Origin: Amycolatopsis sp. NBC_01480
GTDB lineage: Bacteria > Actinomycetota > Actinomycetes > Mycobacteriales > Pseudonocardiaceae
Length of the DNA stretch: 64,000 nt
NCBI RefSeq assembly: GCF_036227205.1
Contig: NZ_CP109442.1
Location: forward strand, 9,548,001 to 9,612,000
Direction: 5' to 3'
Part shown: in pieces, positions 1 to 6,672 of the stretch
Numbering within the stretch: the first letter of the stretch is position 1
Layout: every line of letters starts with the position of its first letter
Made by a program: the position numbers and the translations under genes
Notes under the pieces: model-generated
Seen by the model: only the letters and a program-made list of their open reading frames with translations
Told to the model about the DNA's origin: nothing
Databases searched by the model: none

Positions 1-513
1 CTCGCCGGTCAGCCGCAGCACCAGGTACGAGCTGGCCATGAGGAACAGCTCGGCCTGCGCGGCGACGTCCGGCTCGTGCCGGGACAGCCAGCGCCACTTG
101 GGCCCGACGGCCTGGCTGGACAGCGCGCTGCCCGAACGCTCCACAATGGACTGCTCGCCCAGCTCCGCGGTCAGCTCGGCGATCTCGGCGCTCGCGCGCG
201 TGTCGACGCCGTACAGGATCGCGGGGCGCAACGGGCGGCCGCTCGCGTCCGCGGGCAGCAGCACCGGGCCGATGCCGCTCACGGCCAGGCCCGCCAGCGG
301 CCGGTCGCCCGCCGCCGCGGCCAGCTCGCGGCACAGCGCGACGAAGTCGCCCCACCACACCGCTTCCGCGTCGTGCTCGAACCAGCCGGGGTGCGGACGG
401 GAGGTGGTGTGCGCACGGCCGGCGCGCGCAAGTATGGTCCCGTCCGCAGCGACCAGGACGCCTTTGGAGCTGGACGTGCCGATGTCGATACCGAGCAGCA
501 GGCCCGGATCCAC
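1..513 (-). CDS. FGGY-family carbohydrate kinase, N-terminal part
   Basis: ATP-dependent sugar kinase of the FGGY family (xylulokinase/gluconokinase type), cut by the window edge, so only the first 171 residues are seen. The N-terminus VDPGLLLGIDIGTSSSKGVL is the phosphate-1 motif of the actin-like ATPase fold. The region AVSGIGPVLLPADASGRPLR followed by YGVDTRA is typical of the first FGGY domain. The GTG start at 513 follows an AGGGAG ribosome-binding site. It is divergent from the LacI-type regulator at 617, with a palindrome between them, so it is probably that regulator's target. The exact sugar cannot be told from this part. Confidence 0.88.
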   Translation of the reverse strand, partial: MDPGLLLGIDIGTSSSKGVLVAADGTILARAGRAHTTSRPHPGWFEHDAEAVWWGDFVALCRELAAAAGDRPLAGLAVSGIGPVLLPADASGRPLRPAILYGVDTRASAEIAELTAELGEQSIVERSGSALSSQAVGPKWRWLSRHEPDVAAQAELFLMASSYLVLRLTGE

Positions 514-536
514 CGCGACTCCCTGGGTAAGGTTAC

Positions 537-550
537 GGTAAACGATTACC
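537..550. promoter_or_regulatory. LacI-family operator candidate
   Basis: GGTAAACGATTACC is an imperfect palindrome with the central CG step usual for LacI/GalR operators. It sits 24 bases upstream of the sugar kinase start and 67 bases before the regulator start, where it could control both. A close copy lies at 1751-1764. Confidence 0.65.
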
Positions 551-616
551 CGGGACGCTATTCTCGACCCGGCAGGGTGTCAAGGTAGGCGGGGACAAGC
601 CAGGGACGAGGAGGTC

Positions 617-1597
617 GTGGTGGCCACCATCAGCGACGTCGCCGCGCGGGCCGGGGTCTCCACGGCGACCGTGTCGAGGGCGCTGAACGGGAAGTCCACT
701 GTGGACCCCGAACTGGCCGCCCGGGTGCTGCTGGCCGCCGAGGAGCTCGGCTACCACCCGAACGGCCTGGCCAGGAACCTGCGCCGGCAGGAGACCGCGG
801 TGCTCGCGCTGATCATCTCCGACGTGGAGAACCCGTTCTTCACGGCGATCGCGCGCGGGGTGGAGGACCTCGCGCAGGTGTCGGGGTACTCGGTGGTGCT
901 GTGCAATTCCGACGAGAACGAGGACAAGGAGCGCCGCTACATCGACGTGGCGCTGCAGGAGCGGGTCGCGGGCGTGGTGCTTTCGCCGACCGGCCGCTCC
1001 ACCAACGTCGAGCACCTGCGCCGCCAGGGCACGCCGGTGGTGGCCGTCGACCGCCCGCTGAACGGGCCCGACGGCGACCAGGTCCTGGTCGACACCCGCC
1101 GCGCCGCGCGCGAAGCGACCCAGCACCTGATCGCGGGCGGCTACCACCGGATCGGCTGCCTGAGCGGCCCCGCGGGCGTGCGCACCGCCGACGACCGGCT
1201 CGACGGCTTCCGCGACGCCGTCGGCGAGGACACCAAGCTGTTCCGCCGCACCGAGTACCGCGCGGAGGGCGCCCGGCTGGCCGCGCTGGAGCTGCTGGAC
1301 CTGCCCGAGCCGCCGGACGCGCTGCTGGTCGCCAACAGCACCATGACCATCGGCGTCCTGCAGGCGCTCACCGGACGCGACCTGCGGCCCGGCCGCGACG
1401 TCGGCATCGTGTCCTTCGACGACGCCCCCTGGACCACGCTCATCGACCCGCCGCTGACGGTCGTCGCGCAGCCCGCGTACGACATCGGCCGCGTCGCCGC
1501 GCAGCTGCTGCTGGCCCGGATCGCCGACGGCACCCGCGTGCCCACCACGACCACGCTGGAAGCCCGGCTGATCGAACGGCAGAGTTCCCGCCGCTGA
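617..1597 (+). CDS. LacI-family transcriptional regulator
   Basis: Sugar-responsive repressor of the LacI/GalR family, 326 residues, the family's usual length. The N-terminal helix-turn-helix and hinge are clear (TISDVAARAGVSTATVSRAL, then a hinge helix near residues 48-57). The rest is the periplasmic-binding-protein-like ligand domain (ALIISDVENPFFTAIARGVE; DVGIVSFDDAPWTTLIDPPL). The AGGAGG site at 609-614 fits GTG 620 as well as GTG 617; the two differ by one residue. Divergence from an FGGY kinase suggests it senses that kinase's sugar or sugar phosphate. Confidence 0.93.
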   Translation: MVATISDVAARAGVSTATVSRALNGKSTVDPELAARVLLAAEELGYHPNGLARNLRRQETAVLALIISDVENPFFTAIARGVEDLAQVSGYSVVLCNSDENEDKERRYIDVALQERVAGVVLSPTGRSTNVEHLRRQGTPVVAVDRPLNGPDGDQVLVDTRRAAREATQHLIAGGYHRIGCLSGPAGVRTADDRLDGFRDAVGEDTKLFRRTEYRAEGARLAALELLDLPEPPDALLVANSTMTIGVLQALTGRDLRPGRDVGIVSFDDAPWTTLIDPPLTVVAQPAYDIGRVAAQLLLARIADGTRVPTTTTLEARLIERQSSRR

Positions 1598-1646
1598 ATC
1601 GCGGCCGGGCGACGACTCGGAGGCACCGGCCGCACGGGCGAACGAC

Positions 1647-1684
1647 GTGCCTGGTGGGCCGGCATGGCGCCGGCCCCCAGGCAC
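1647..1684 (+). terminator. Hairpin terminator after the LacI gene
   Basis: The arms at about 1647-1663 (GTGCCTGGTGGGCCGGC) and 1669-1684 (GCCGGCCCCCAGGCAC) pair with one bulge around a short loop. It lies 50 bases after the regulator's stop codon. There is no T-tract, as is common for terminators in high-GC actinobacteria. Confidence 0.6.
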
Positions 1685-1750
1685 GTCCCACCCCCTTGAC
1701 CCCCCAGCGCCGGTGCCCCGAAGGACACCGGAGCCGCAGCACCCCGAGGC

Positions 1751-1764
1751 GGAAATCGATTACC
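1751..1764. promoter_or_regulatory. Second LacI-type palindrome
   Basis: GGAAATCGATTACC differs from its reverse complement at only one pair of positions and resembles the site at 537-550 (shared core about GGtAAtCGaTTACC). It may be an auxiliary operator for looping, or it may control a short transcript not recognised here. Confidence 0.45.
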
Positions 1765-1950
1765 AACGGAACGTAAAGGCGCCACGTCGGGGTGTCAAGC
1801 ACGCGAAAGCCTGGACAAGCGGGCCACGTCCTGGGCACACTGTCCCCCAATCGCCTACGCATCGTGTTTGATGCTGTGCACTCCGTGTCGATCTCTGGTG
1901 AATTCACCCACAGATCCGGTGAGAAACCGCACGAACCCGCACACGCGAGC

Positions 1951-1956
1951 TAGTCT
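1951..1956 (+). promoter_or_regulatory. -10 hexamer, leaderless promoter of the antitoxin gene
   Basis: TAGTCT ends six bases before the ATG at 1963. There is no ribosome-binding site in front of that ATG, so the transcript probably starts at or next to the A of the start codon. Confidence 0.55.
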
Positions 1957-1962
1957 GGGCGC

Positions 1963-2544
1963 ATGTCACCCGCGCTGGAGAACGTCCTCGCCAAAGCCGG
2001 CCTCAAGGCCGACGCGAACGAGTTCTTGACGCTCGTGGAGGACGCGGCCCGCCGGCTCTCGCCCCCGAATCCGGACCCGTCCCACTACTTCTCGCCCGAC
2101 CAGCAGGCGGCGCTCGCCGACGTCGGGCTCGACCTGTCGCCCCGGCACGAGGACGAGCCGGACTTCCGCGCGCGCACCGTCGCCGCGCACGCTGTGCTCG
2201 CCGACTCCGCGCTGAACGTGCTGGAGGCCGCGCAGGCGCTCGGCGTCGACGACAGCCGCATCCGGCACCGTCTCAAGGAAGGCCGGCTCACCGGCTGGAA
2301 GGACCAGGGCTGGCGGCTGCCGTCCTGGCAGTTCAACGGCTCGGGCGTGCTGCCCGGCCTCGAGATCGTGCTGCGCGCGGTGCCCGAGGACCAGCCGGCG
2401 CTGGTCGTCGCCGCGTTCATGAACACCCCTCAGGCCGACCTGGTGATCAGCGACCGGCCCGCGACCCCGCGGCAGTGGCTCCTGTCCGGCGGTGACCCCG
2501 AAGTCCTCGCCCGCCTCGTCGCCACGCTCGGCTCGCCGTTCTAG
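1963..2544 (+). CDS. Antitoxin-like HTH protein paired with RES toxin
   Basis: Protein of 193 residues preceding a RES-domain gene by 50 bases. Residues about 80-120 (LEAAQALGVDDSRIRHRLKE, then GWRLPSWQF) look like an excisionase-type helix-turn-helix rather than a canonical Xre domain. The C-terminus (TPRQWLLSGGDPEVLARLVA) resembles the toxin-binding Xre/MbcA/ParS segment (DUF2384-like), which commonly has a TP..WL..G pattern. It is inferred to bind and neutralise the downstream RES toxin and to repress the shared promoter. About 75 N-terminal residues (charged, proline-containing) are not assignable by eye. Confidence 0.7.
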   Translation: MSPALENVLAKAGLKADANEFLTLVEDAARRLSPPNPDPSHYFSPDQQAALADVGLDLSPRHEDEPDFRARTVAAHAVLADSALNVLEAAQALGVDDSRIRHRLKEGRLTGWKDQGWRLPSWQFNGSGVLPGLEIVLRAVPEDQPALVVAAFMNTPQADLVISDRPATPRQWLLSGGDPEVLARLVATLGSPF

Positions 2545-2594
2545 GCTGAGCCGAAGAGCAAGATCACCCACACAGGACGGACGACCCCCGACGC

Positions 2595-3251
2595 ATGGCC
2601 CGGCTCCCCCTGCCGCCCGCACGATCTGCCCTGGTCAAGGAACTGGACCGGAGCCACGACGTGGTTTCGGTGCAGCCCGAGACCAGGCTGGTCCGGATCT
2701 TCACCGCGCACGGCAACCACCCGCAGCAGTGGAACACGTTCCGCTACACCGGCCCGCTCCCGCACGGGCGGTTCGACCAGCAGCCGCCCGGCCGCGGCGG
2801 CCAGCCGGTCACCGATCCGGCCAACGGCGTGCTGTACTTCGGCCTGACCGTGCGCACCAGCGTCGCCGAGGTCTTCCAGACCAGCTCCACCGTCGACCGC
2901 AAGACGCGCGGCCCGCGCCTGGTCGTAGTCCGGCCGACGCGGACGCTGCGGCTGCTCGACCTGACCGGCCTGTGGCCGACGCGGGTGGGCGCCTCGCAGG
3001 AGATCTCCAGCGGGCCGAAGAAGATCACCCAGGCCTGGGCCCGGGCGATCCGCACGGCCCTGCCCGACCTCGACGGCCTCTGGTACCGCTCCTCGATGGA
3101 CGCCGGCGACCCGTCGCTGTGCCTGTGGGACCCGCCCGCGGGCGCCGCGCTGCCGATCGCGCCGGACGTGCTGCTGCCGCTGGACCACCCCGGCCTCGAC
3201 GTGCCGCTGGGCCGGGTCTGCGAAGAGCTGAACTACACGCTGCTCAACTAG
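2595..3251 (+). CDS. RES-domain protein, probable NAD+-degrading toxin
   Basis: RES-domain protein of 218 residues. In characterised RES toxins such as MbcT the fold degrades NAD+ and stops growth until the antitoxin binds. Visible family positions are Arg34 (RLVRIF), Arg59 (HGRFD), Tyr81 and Glu92 (GVLYFGLTVRTSVAEVF) and the serines after Tyr164 (YRSS), so the active site looks complete. It follows the HTH antitoxin-like gene and the pair forms a type II toxin-antitoxin module. Toxicity and NAD+ cleavage are inferred from the family. Confidence 0.8.
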   Translation: MARLPLPPARSALVKELDRSHDVVSVQPETRLVRIFTAHGNHPQQWNTFRYTGPLPHGRFDQQPPGRGGQPVTDPANGVLYFGLTVRTSVAEVFQTSSTVDRKTRGPRLVVVRPTRTLRLLDLTGLWPTRVGASQEISSGPKKITQAWARAIRTALPDLDGLWYRSSMDAGDPSLCLWDPPAGAALPIAPDVLLPLDHPGLDVPLGRVCEELNYTLLN

Positions 3252-3285
3252 CACCGTGTGCTGCCGGGCTCCGCCGTCGCCTGAA

Positions 3286-3370
3286 GCGCCCCAATGTGGC
3301 GTTGGTTGCGCTCAACGCACCCAATGTGGCGTTGGTTGCGCCCAACGCACCGAACGCCACATTGGGGCGC
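3286..3370. repeat. Compound inverted repeat, AATGTGGCGTT family, copy 1
   Basis: The outer arms are perfect 18-base inverted repeats (GCGCCCCAATGTGGCGTT at 3286-3303, complement at 3353-3370). A second direct copy of CCAATGTGGCGTTGG lies 30 bases after the first. The element lies between the convergent RES toxin and S9 peptidase genes and could end transcription from both sides. Related elements occur at 33625-33707 and 37460-37540. Confidence 0.85.
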
Positions 3371-3376
3371 AACCGC

Positions 3377-5326
3377 CTAGCCGAGGTGCCGCGACCACCA
3401 CTCGAGCACGGCTTCGAAGCGCTGCACGCGGTGGCGCGGCCGGCCCGAGCGGGTCAGCTCGTGGCCCTCGCCCGGGAACAGCAGGAACTCCGCGTCGGCG
3501 CCCGCCTTGCGCAGGGCCACGAACATGCGCTGCGCCTGCTCCAGCGGGCACCGCCAGTCCTGCTCGGAGTGCACCACGGCGAACGGGATGGAGATGTCCG
3601 CGGCGTAGGTGAGCGGGCTGCGGTCGCGCTGGACTTCGGGGTCGGAGCCGATGTAGGAGTCGACGAAGGTGTAGCCGATGTCGGAGCTGCCGACCATCGA
3701 GTCCCACGCATTCACCGCGCGCTCGCTCCAGGCGGCCTTGAACCGCTCCGGGTGGTGCGAGGCGACCCAGCTGGTCATGAACCCGCCGTACGAGCCGCCC
3801 ATGATTCCCACCCGCGACGGGTCGAGGTCGGGCCGCTCCAGCGCCTTGTCCAGCAGCGCCAGCACGTCGTCGACGTCGACGGTGCCGAACGCGTGGGTGA
3901 TCGCGCGGCCGTGGCTCTGCCCGTAGCCCGCCGAGCCGCGCGGGTTGCCGAGCACCACGGCGTATCCGGCGGAGGCGTACACCTGGGCCTCGTCGAACAC
4001 CGCCCAGTCCTGCGGGGCGAACGGGCCGCCGTGCACGACGCGCAGCACCGGGTGCGGGCCCTCGCCCTCGGGCAGCACCACCCAGCCATGCACCGGGTAG
4101 CCGTCGGGCGCGGTGGTGTTCAGCTCCTCGACCGCGCAAAGGCCCTTGTCCCGCAACGTCTTCGAGTAGTCCGTGAGCACGCGGGGGCCGCCGGCCGCGG
4201 TGAGCACCACGACGTCACCGGAAGTCTCCGGCGTCGCGACCACGGCGACCACCGTGTCGCCGTCCGCGGCGAACCCGCGGACCGCGAGGTGCCCGCCGTG
4301 CAGCACGCGCAGGCTCTCCAACGGCGCCGCGTCGGCCTTCACCGGCACGGCGCGCAGCTCGGCCGCGCCGCGGTCACGCGCGACCACCAGGACCTCGTCG
4401 CCGAGCGGGATCGCCGGGCCCGCACCGATTTCGAGGTCGACGGTCTCGATGTCGGTCAGCCGGCGCGCCTCGGCCGGGCCACCGTCGCCCAGGACGGCGG
4501 CGTACAGGCCGATGTTGTTGGCCTCGAAATGACCGTCCTCATAGGACGTTCCGTAGAAGAACAGGGTGCCGTCCGGGCCGAACACGGGCAGATCGGCGGC
4601 ACCGTGGCACTGCACGAGCAGCTCGGGCTCGCCGCCCGCGGCCGGGAACGAGACCAGGTCGCGGTAGTCGGTCTCCACCCGGTCCCAGTCCTGCGGCACC
4701 ACCACGACCAGGCGCTCGCCGTCGGGTGTCCACACGGGATGGTCCACGTCGTAGCCGGCGGGCGAAATGGGTTCCAGTCCGGCCGCGGGGTCAGCGTCGA
4801 TGTCAACCACGAAGAGCCGCTTCACCCGGTCCCGCAGGAAGCCGACGTCGTCGATGCGGTAGTCGAAACGCGTGATCCGGCGCGGGGCCTCGGCGGGCGG
4901 CTCCGGCGTCGTGCCGTCCGCGGTCGCGGTGCCGTAGCGACCGGCTTCCGGCACCCGGGCAGTGAACGCGAGCCGGCGCGAGTCCGGCGCCCACACCGCC
5001 GCGTCCGCGCCCAGGTGCAGCGACGTCAGCCGCTTGGCCTCACCGCCGCCGGTCGGCATCACGTGCACCTGCGGGCTGCCGTCGGCGCCGGTGCCCTCGC
5101 CGGCGCGGAGGAACGCCACCCAGCGCCCGTCCGGTGAGATCGACGGCGCCGCGTCGTGCGGCCCGTGGGTCCACGGCGCCTCCCCGCCGCCGAGGTCCAC
5201 CCGGCGCAGCGCGCTGTGCCCGGAGTCGGACTCCAGGTCCGGACGCTGCACCGCGGTGATCAGCAGCTCACCCCGCAGCGCGGGACGGCCGGGGACGACA
5301 AGGGCTTCGATGTCGGCAGGACGCAT
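3377..5326 (-). CDS. S9-family prolyl oligopeptidase-like peptidase
   Basis: Serine peptidase of 649 residues in the S9C/acylaminoacyl-peptidase group. The N-terminal part is a beta-propeller made of WD40-like repeats (ISPDGRWVAFLR; WAPDSRRLAFTA; WTPDGERLVVV). The C-terminal alpha/beta-hydrolase domain has the nucleophile elbow GGSYGG (Ser512), the preceding HGGPF oxyanion region, the acid in HSEQDWRCP and the histidine in GEGHE. No signal peptide is seen, so it probably acts in the cytoplasm on short peptides. The ATG lies seven bases after TACCGT, which suggests a leaderless mRNA. It stands alone. Confidence 0.92.
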   Translation of the reverse strand: MRPADIEALVVPGRPALRGELLITAVQRPDLESDSGHSALRRVDLGGGEAPWTHGPHDAAPSISPDGRWVAFLRAGEGTGADGSPQVHVMPTGGGEAKRLTSLHLGADAAVWAPDSRRLAFTARVPEAGRYGTATADGTTPEPPAEAPRRITRFDYRIDDVGFLRDRVKRLFVVDIDADPAAGLEPISPAGYDVDHPVWTPDGERLVVVVPQDWDRVETDYRDLVSFPAAGGEPELLVQCHGAADLPVFGPDGTLFFYGTSYEDGHFEANNIGLYAAVLGDGGPAEARRLTDIETVDLEIGAGPAIPLGDEVLVVARDRGAAELRAVPVKADAAPLESLRVLHGGHLAVRGFAADGDTVVAVVATPETSGDVVVLTAAGGPRVLTDYSKTLRDKGLCAVEELNTTAPDGYPVHGWVVLPEGEGPHPVLRVVHGGPFAPQDWAVFDEAQVYASAGYAVVLGNPRGSAGYGQSHGRAITHAFGTVDVDDVLALLDKALERPDLDPSRVGIMGGSYGGFMTSWVASHHPERFKAAWSERAVNAWDSMVGSSDIGYTFVDSYIGSDPEVQRDRSPLTYAADISIPFAVVHSEQDWRCPLEQAQRMFVALRKAGADAEFLLFPGEGHELTRSGRPRHRVQRFEAVLEWWSRHLG

Positions 5327-5333
5327 GCCGACG

Positions 5334-5339
5334 ACGGTA
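5334..5339 (-). promoter_or_regulatory. -10 hexamer, leaderless promoter of the S9 peptidase
   Basis: On the minus strand TACCGT is followed by seven bases and then the ATG at 5326. Confidence 0.5.
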
Positions 5340-5364
5340 CCGGATCATTAGCAACGCGAACGAC

Positions 5365-6330
5365 CTATTTCGCGGCCAGCCCGGCGCGCTCGTCCCGCTT
5401 GGCCTTCGCCAGGCTCGCCACCGTGGTCACGGTCAGCACGACCACGATCACGCCGAGGGAGATCCAGTTGTTGATGTCCAGCCAGTCCGGCGCCACGTGG
5501 TACTCGTGCAGCGCGTGCACGAACAGCTTCGCGCCGATGAAGGCGAGGATCACGGCCAGCCCGTAGGTCAGGTACACCAGCTTCTCGACCAGCCCGCCGA
5601 GCAGGAAGTACAGCTGGCGCAGGCCCATCAGCGCGAACGCGTTGGCCGTGAACACCAGGAAGGCCTCCTGGGTGATGCCGAAGATGGCCGGGATCGAGTC
5701 CACCGCGAACAGCAGGTCGGCCGAGCCGATCGCGACGATCACCACCAGCATCGGGGTGATCATCCGCTTGCCGTTGACCTTGACCGTGTACTTGTGCCCG
5801 TGGAAGTCGTCGGTCACCGGGAAGAACTTGCGCACCCACCGGGTGACCGCGTTCTCCTTGTACTCCTCTTCCTCGTCCTTCTTGCGCAGCATGCTGATCG
5901 CGGTCCAGATCAGCACCGCGCCGAAGAGGAAGAAGACCCACACGAACTCCGCGATCAGCGCGGCGCCGACGGCGATGAACACGCTCCGCATGGCCAGCGC
6001 GAGCAGGATCCCGACCAGCAGCACCCGGTGCTGGTGGATCGCCGGCACCTTGAACGATGCCATGATGATCATGAAGATGAACAGGTTGTCGACGCTCAGC
6101 GAGTACTCGGTGATGTACCCGGTGAAGAACTCGACGCCGGAGTTGTGCCCGGCGAACACCCAGACACCGATGCCGAAGAGCACCGCGCAGGCGACGTAGA
6201 AGATCACCCAGCGGGCGGCCTCACCGGTGGTCACCGCGTGTGGATTGTGGTCGACGATGAACAGGTCGATCGCGATCAAGGCGAGAATCCCGCCGACCGT
6301 TGCGATCCACAGCCACAGGGGGACAGTCAT
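5365..6330 (-). CDS. TerC-family integral membrane protein, probable manganese exporter
   Basis: TerC/Alx family protein of 321 residues with about nine hydrophobic segments. Family hallmarks are the acidic residues in or next to the membrane: ALIAIDLFIVDHN near the N-terminus, TEYSLSVDNLFIF near residue 80, and SADLLFAVDSIPAIFGIT near residue 205. A charged cytoplasmic loop (RKKDEEEEYKE) splits the two halves. Members of this family are implicated in Mn2+ efflux, and the leader here resembles the Mn2+-sensing yybP-ykoY riboswitch, which supports that role over tellurite resistance. The Shine-Dalgarno sequence is strong but can be masked by the leader. Confidence 0.92.
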   Translation of the reverse strand: MTVPLWLWIATVGGILALIAIDLFIVDHNPHAVTTGEAARWVIFYVACAVLFGIGVWVFAGHNSGVEFFTGYITEYSLSVDNLFIFMIIMASFKVPAIHQHRVLLVGILLALAMRSVFIAVGAALIAEFVWVFFLFGAVLIWTAISMLRKKDEEEEYKENAVTRWVRKFFPVTDDFHGHKYTVKVNGKRMITPMLVVIVAIGSADLLFAVDSIPAIFGITQEAFLVFTANAFALMGLRQLYFLLGGLVEKLVYLTYGLAVILAFIGAKLFVHALHEYHVAPDWLDINNWISLGVIVVVLTVTTVASLAKAKRDERAGLAAK

Positions 6331-6336
6331 GAAACA

Positions 6337-6460
6337 ACCTCCGGATAGTGCACAGCAGCAACTAACCGGAGGTCTCTCCCGCCGCTTCGATCAGCGACCG
6401 ACGGTGCCGGGGGCCTGAGCCACCGTGCTGACGACACCGCCGCGAAGGAATACTCCCCTC
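6337..6460 (-). promoter_or_regulatory. yybP-ykoY-type (Mn2+) riboswitch leader of the TerC gene
   Basis: On the minus strand the leader opens with GAGGGGAGTATTCC (from about 6460), the GGGGAGUA signature of the family, and ends with GGGAGAGACCTCCGG (about 6366-6380). The terminal ACCTCCGG (6366-6373) is an exact complement of CCGGAGGT (6337-6344), the Shine-Dalgarno sequence of the TerC gene. This suggests translational control: the 8-base helix hides the ribosome site when the aptamer is unliganded, and Mn2+ binding frees it. Family assignment is by motif and gene context only. Confidence 0.8.
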
Positions 6461-6558
6461 ACAGCGAGTTCAGTGTGCCGGTTACGGCCCGCAAACGCCA
6501 GCGGAGGTTGCCCGCGTCACCGGTCCGGCGGTGTTAGCCCGGTCACCGCGGCCAGGCC

Positions 6559-6611
6559 GGGTGACACCCGCGGCCGGAATGGCTTCCCGGACGGGTGACG
6601 CCCGCGGCCGG
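6559..6611. repeat. Short direct repeat upstream of the hydrolase-ABC gene
   Basis: GGGTGACACCCGCGGCCGG (6559-6577) recurs with one change at 6593-6611, 34 bases on, about 60 bases upstream of the TAGCGT hexamer. Each copy contains the GGGTGaCaCCC inverted core. It could bind a regulator; nothing else in 6461-6660 is recognisable. Confidence 0.5.
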
Positions 6612-6660
6612 GATGTCGGATTCGTGTGAGCCCGCCGCGACGTTCTCAGCAAAACTCCAA

Positions 6661-6666
6661 TAGCGT
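6661..6666 (+). promoter_or_regulatory. -10 hexamer, leaderless promoter of the hydrolase-ABC gene
   Basis: TAGCGT is followed by six bases and GTG 6673. No Shine-Dalgarno sequence precedes the start. Confidence 0.5.
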
Positions 6667-6672
6667 CGGCGC

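Larger units (their letters stand above)
1598..1962. other. Intergenic region after the LacI gene
   Basis: This 365-base stretch has no convincing gene. It holds the hairpin at 1647-1684, the second LacI-type palindrome at 1751-1764, and the likely leaderless promoter at 1951-1956 for the antitoxin gene. Short open frames here lack a ribosome-binding site and family resemblance. Confidence 0.6.

Noticed and set aside
3286..3370. The AATGTGGCGTT repeats as a CRISPR array
   Set aside because: Units are palindromic, directly abutting, mixed in orientation and lack unique spacers; no cas genes are present.
2492..5137. Open frame of 881 codons on the plus strand over the RES gene and opposite the S9 peptidase
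   Set aside because: It runs through two well-supported genes in other frames, is Arg/Ala/Pro-rich without domains, and crosses the repeat at 3286-3370.
5365..6330. Tellurite resistance as the role of the TerC-family gene
   Set aside because: No TerD/TerB-type genes are nearby, and the Mn2+-riboswitch-like leader points to manganese handling instead.
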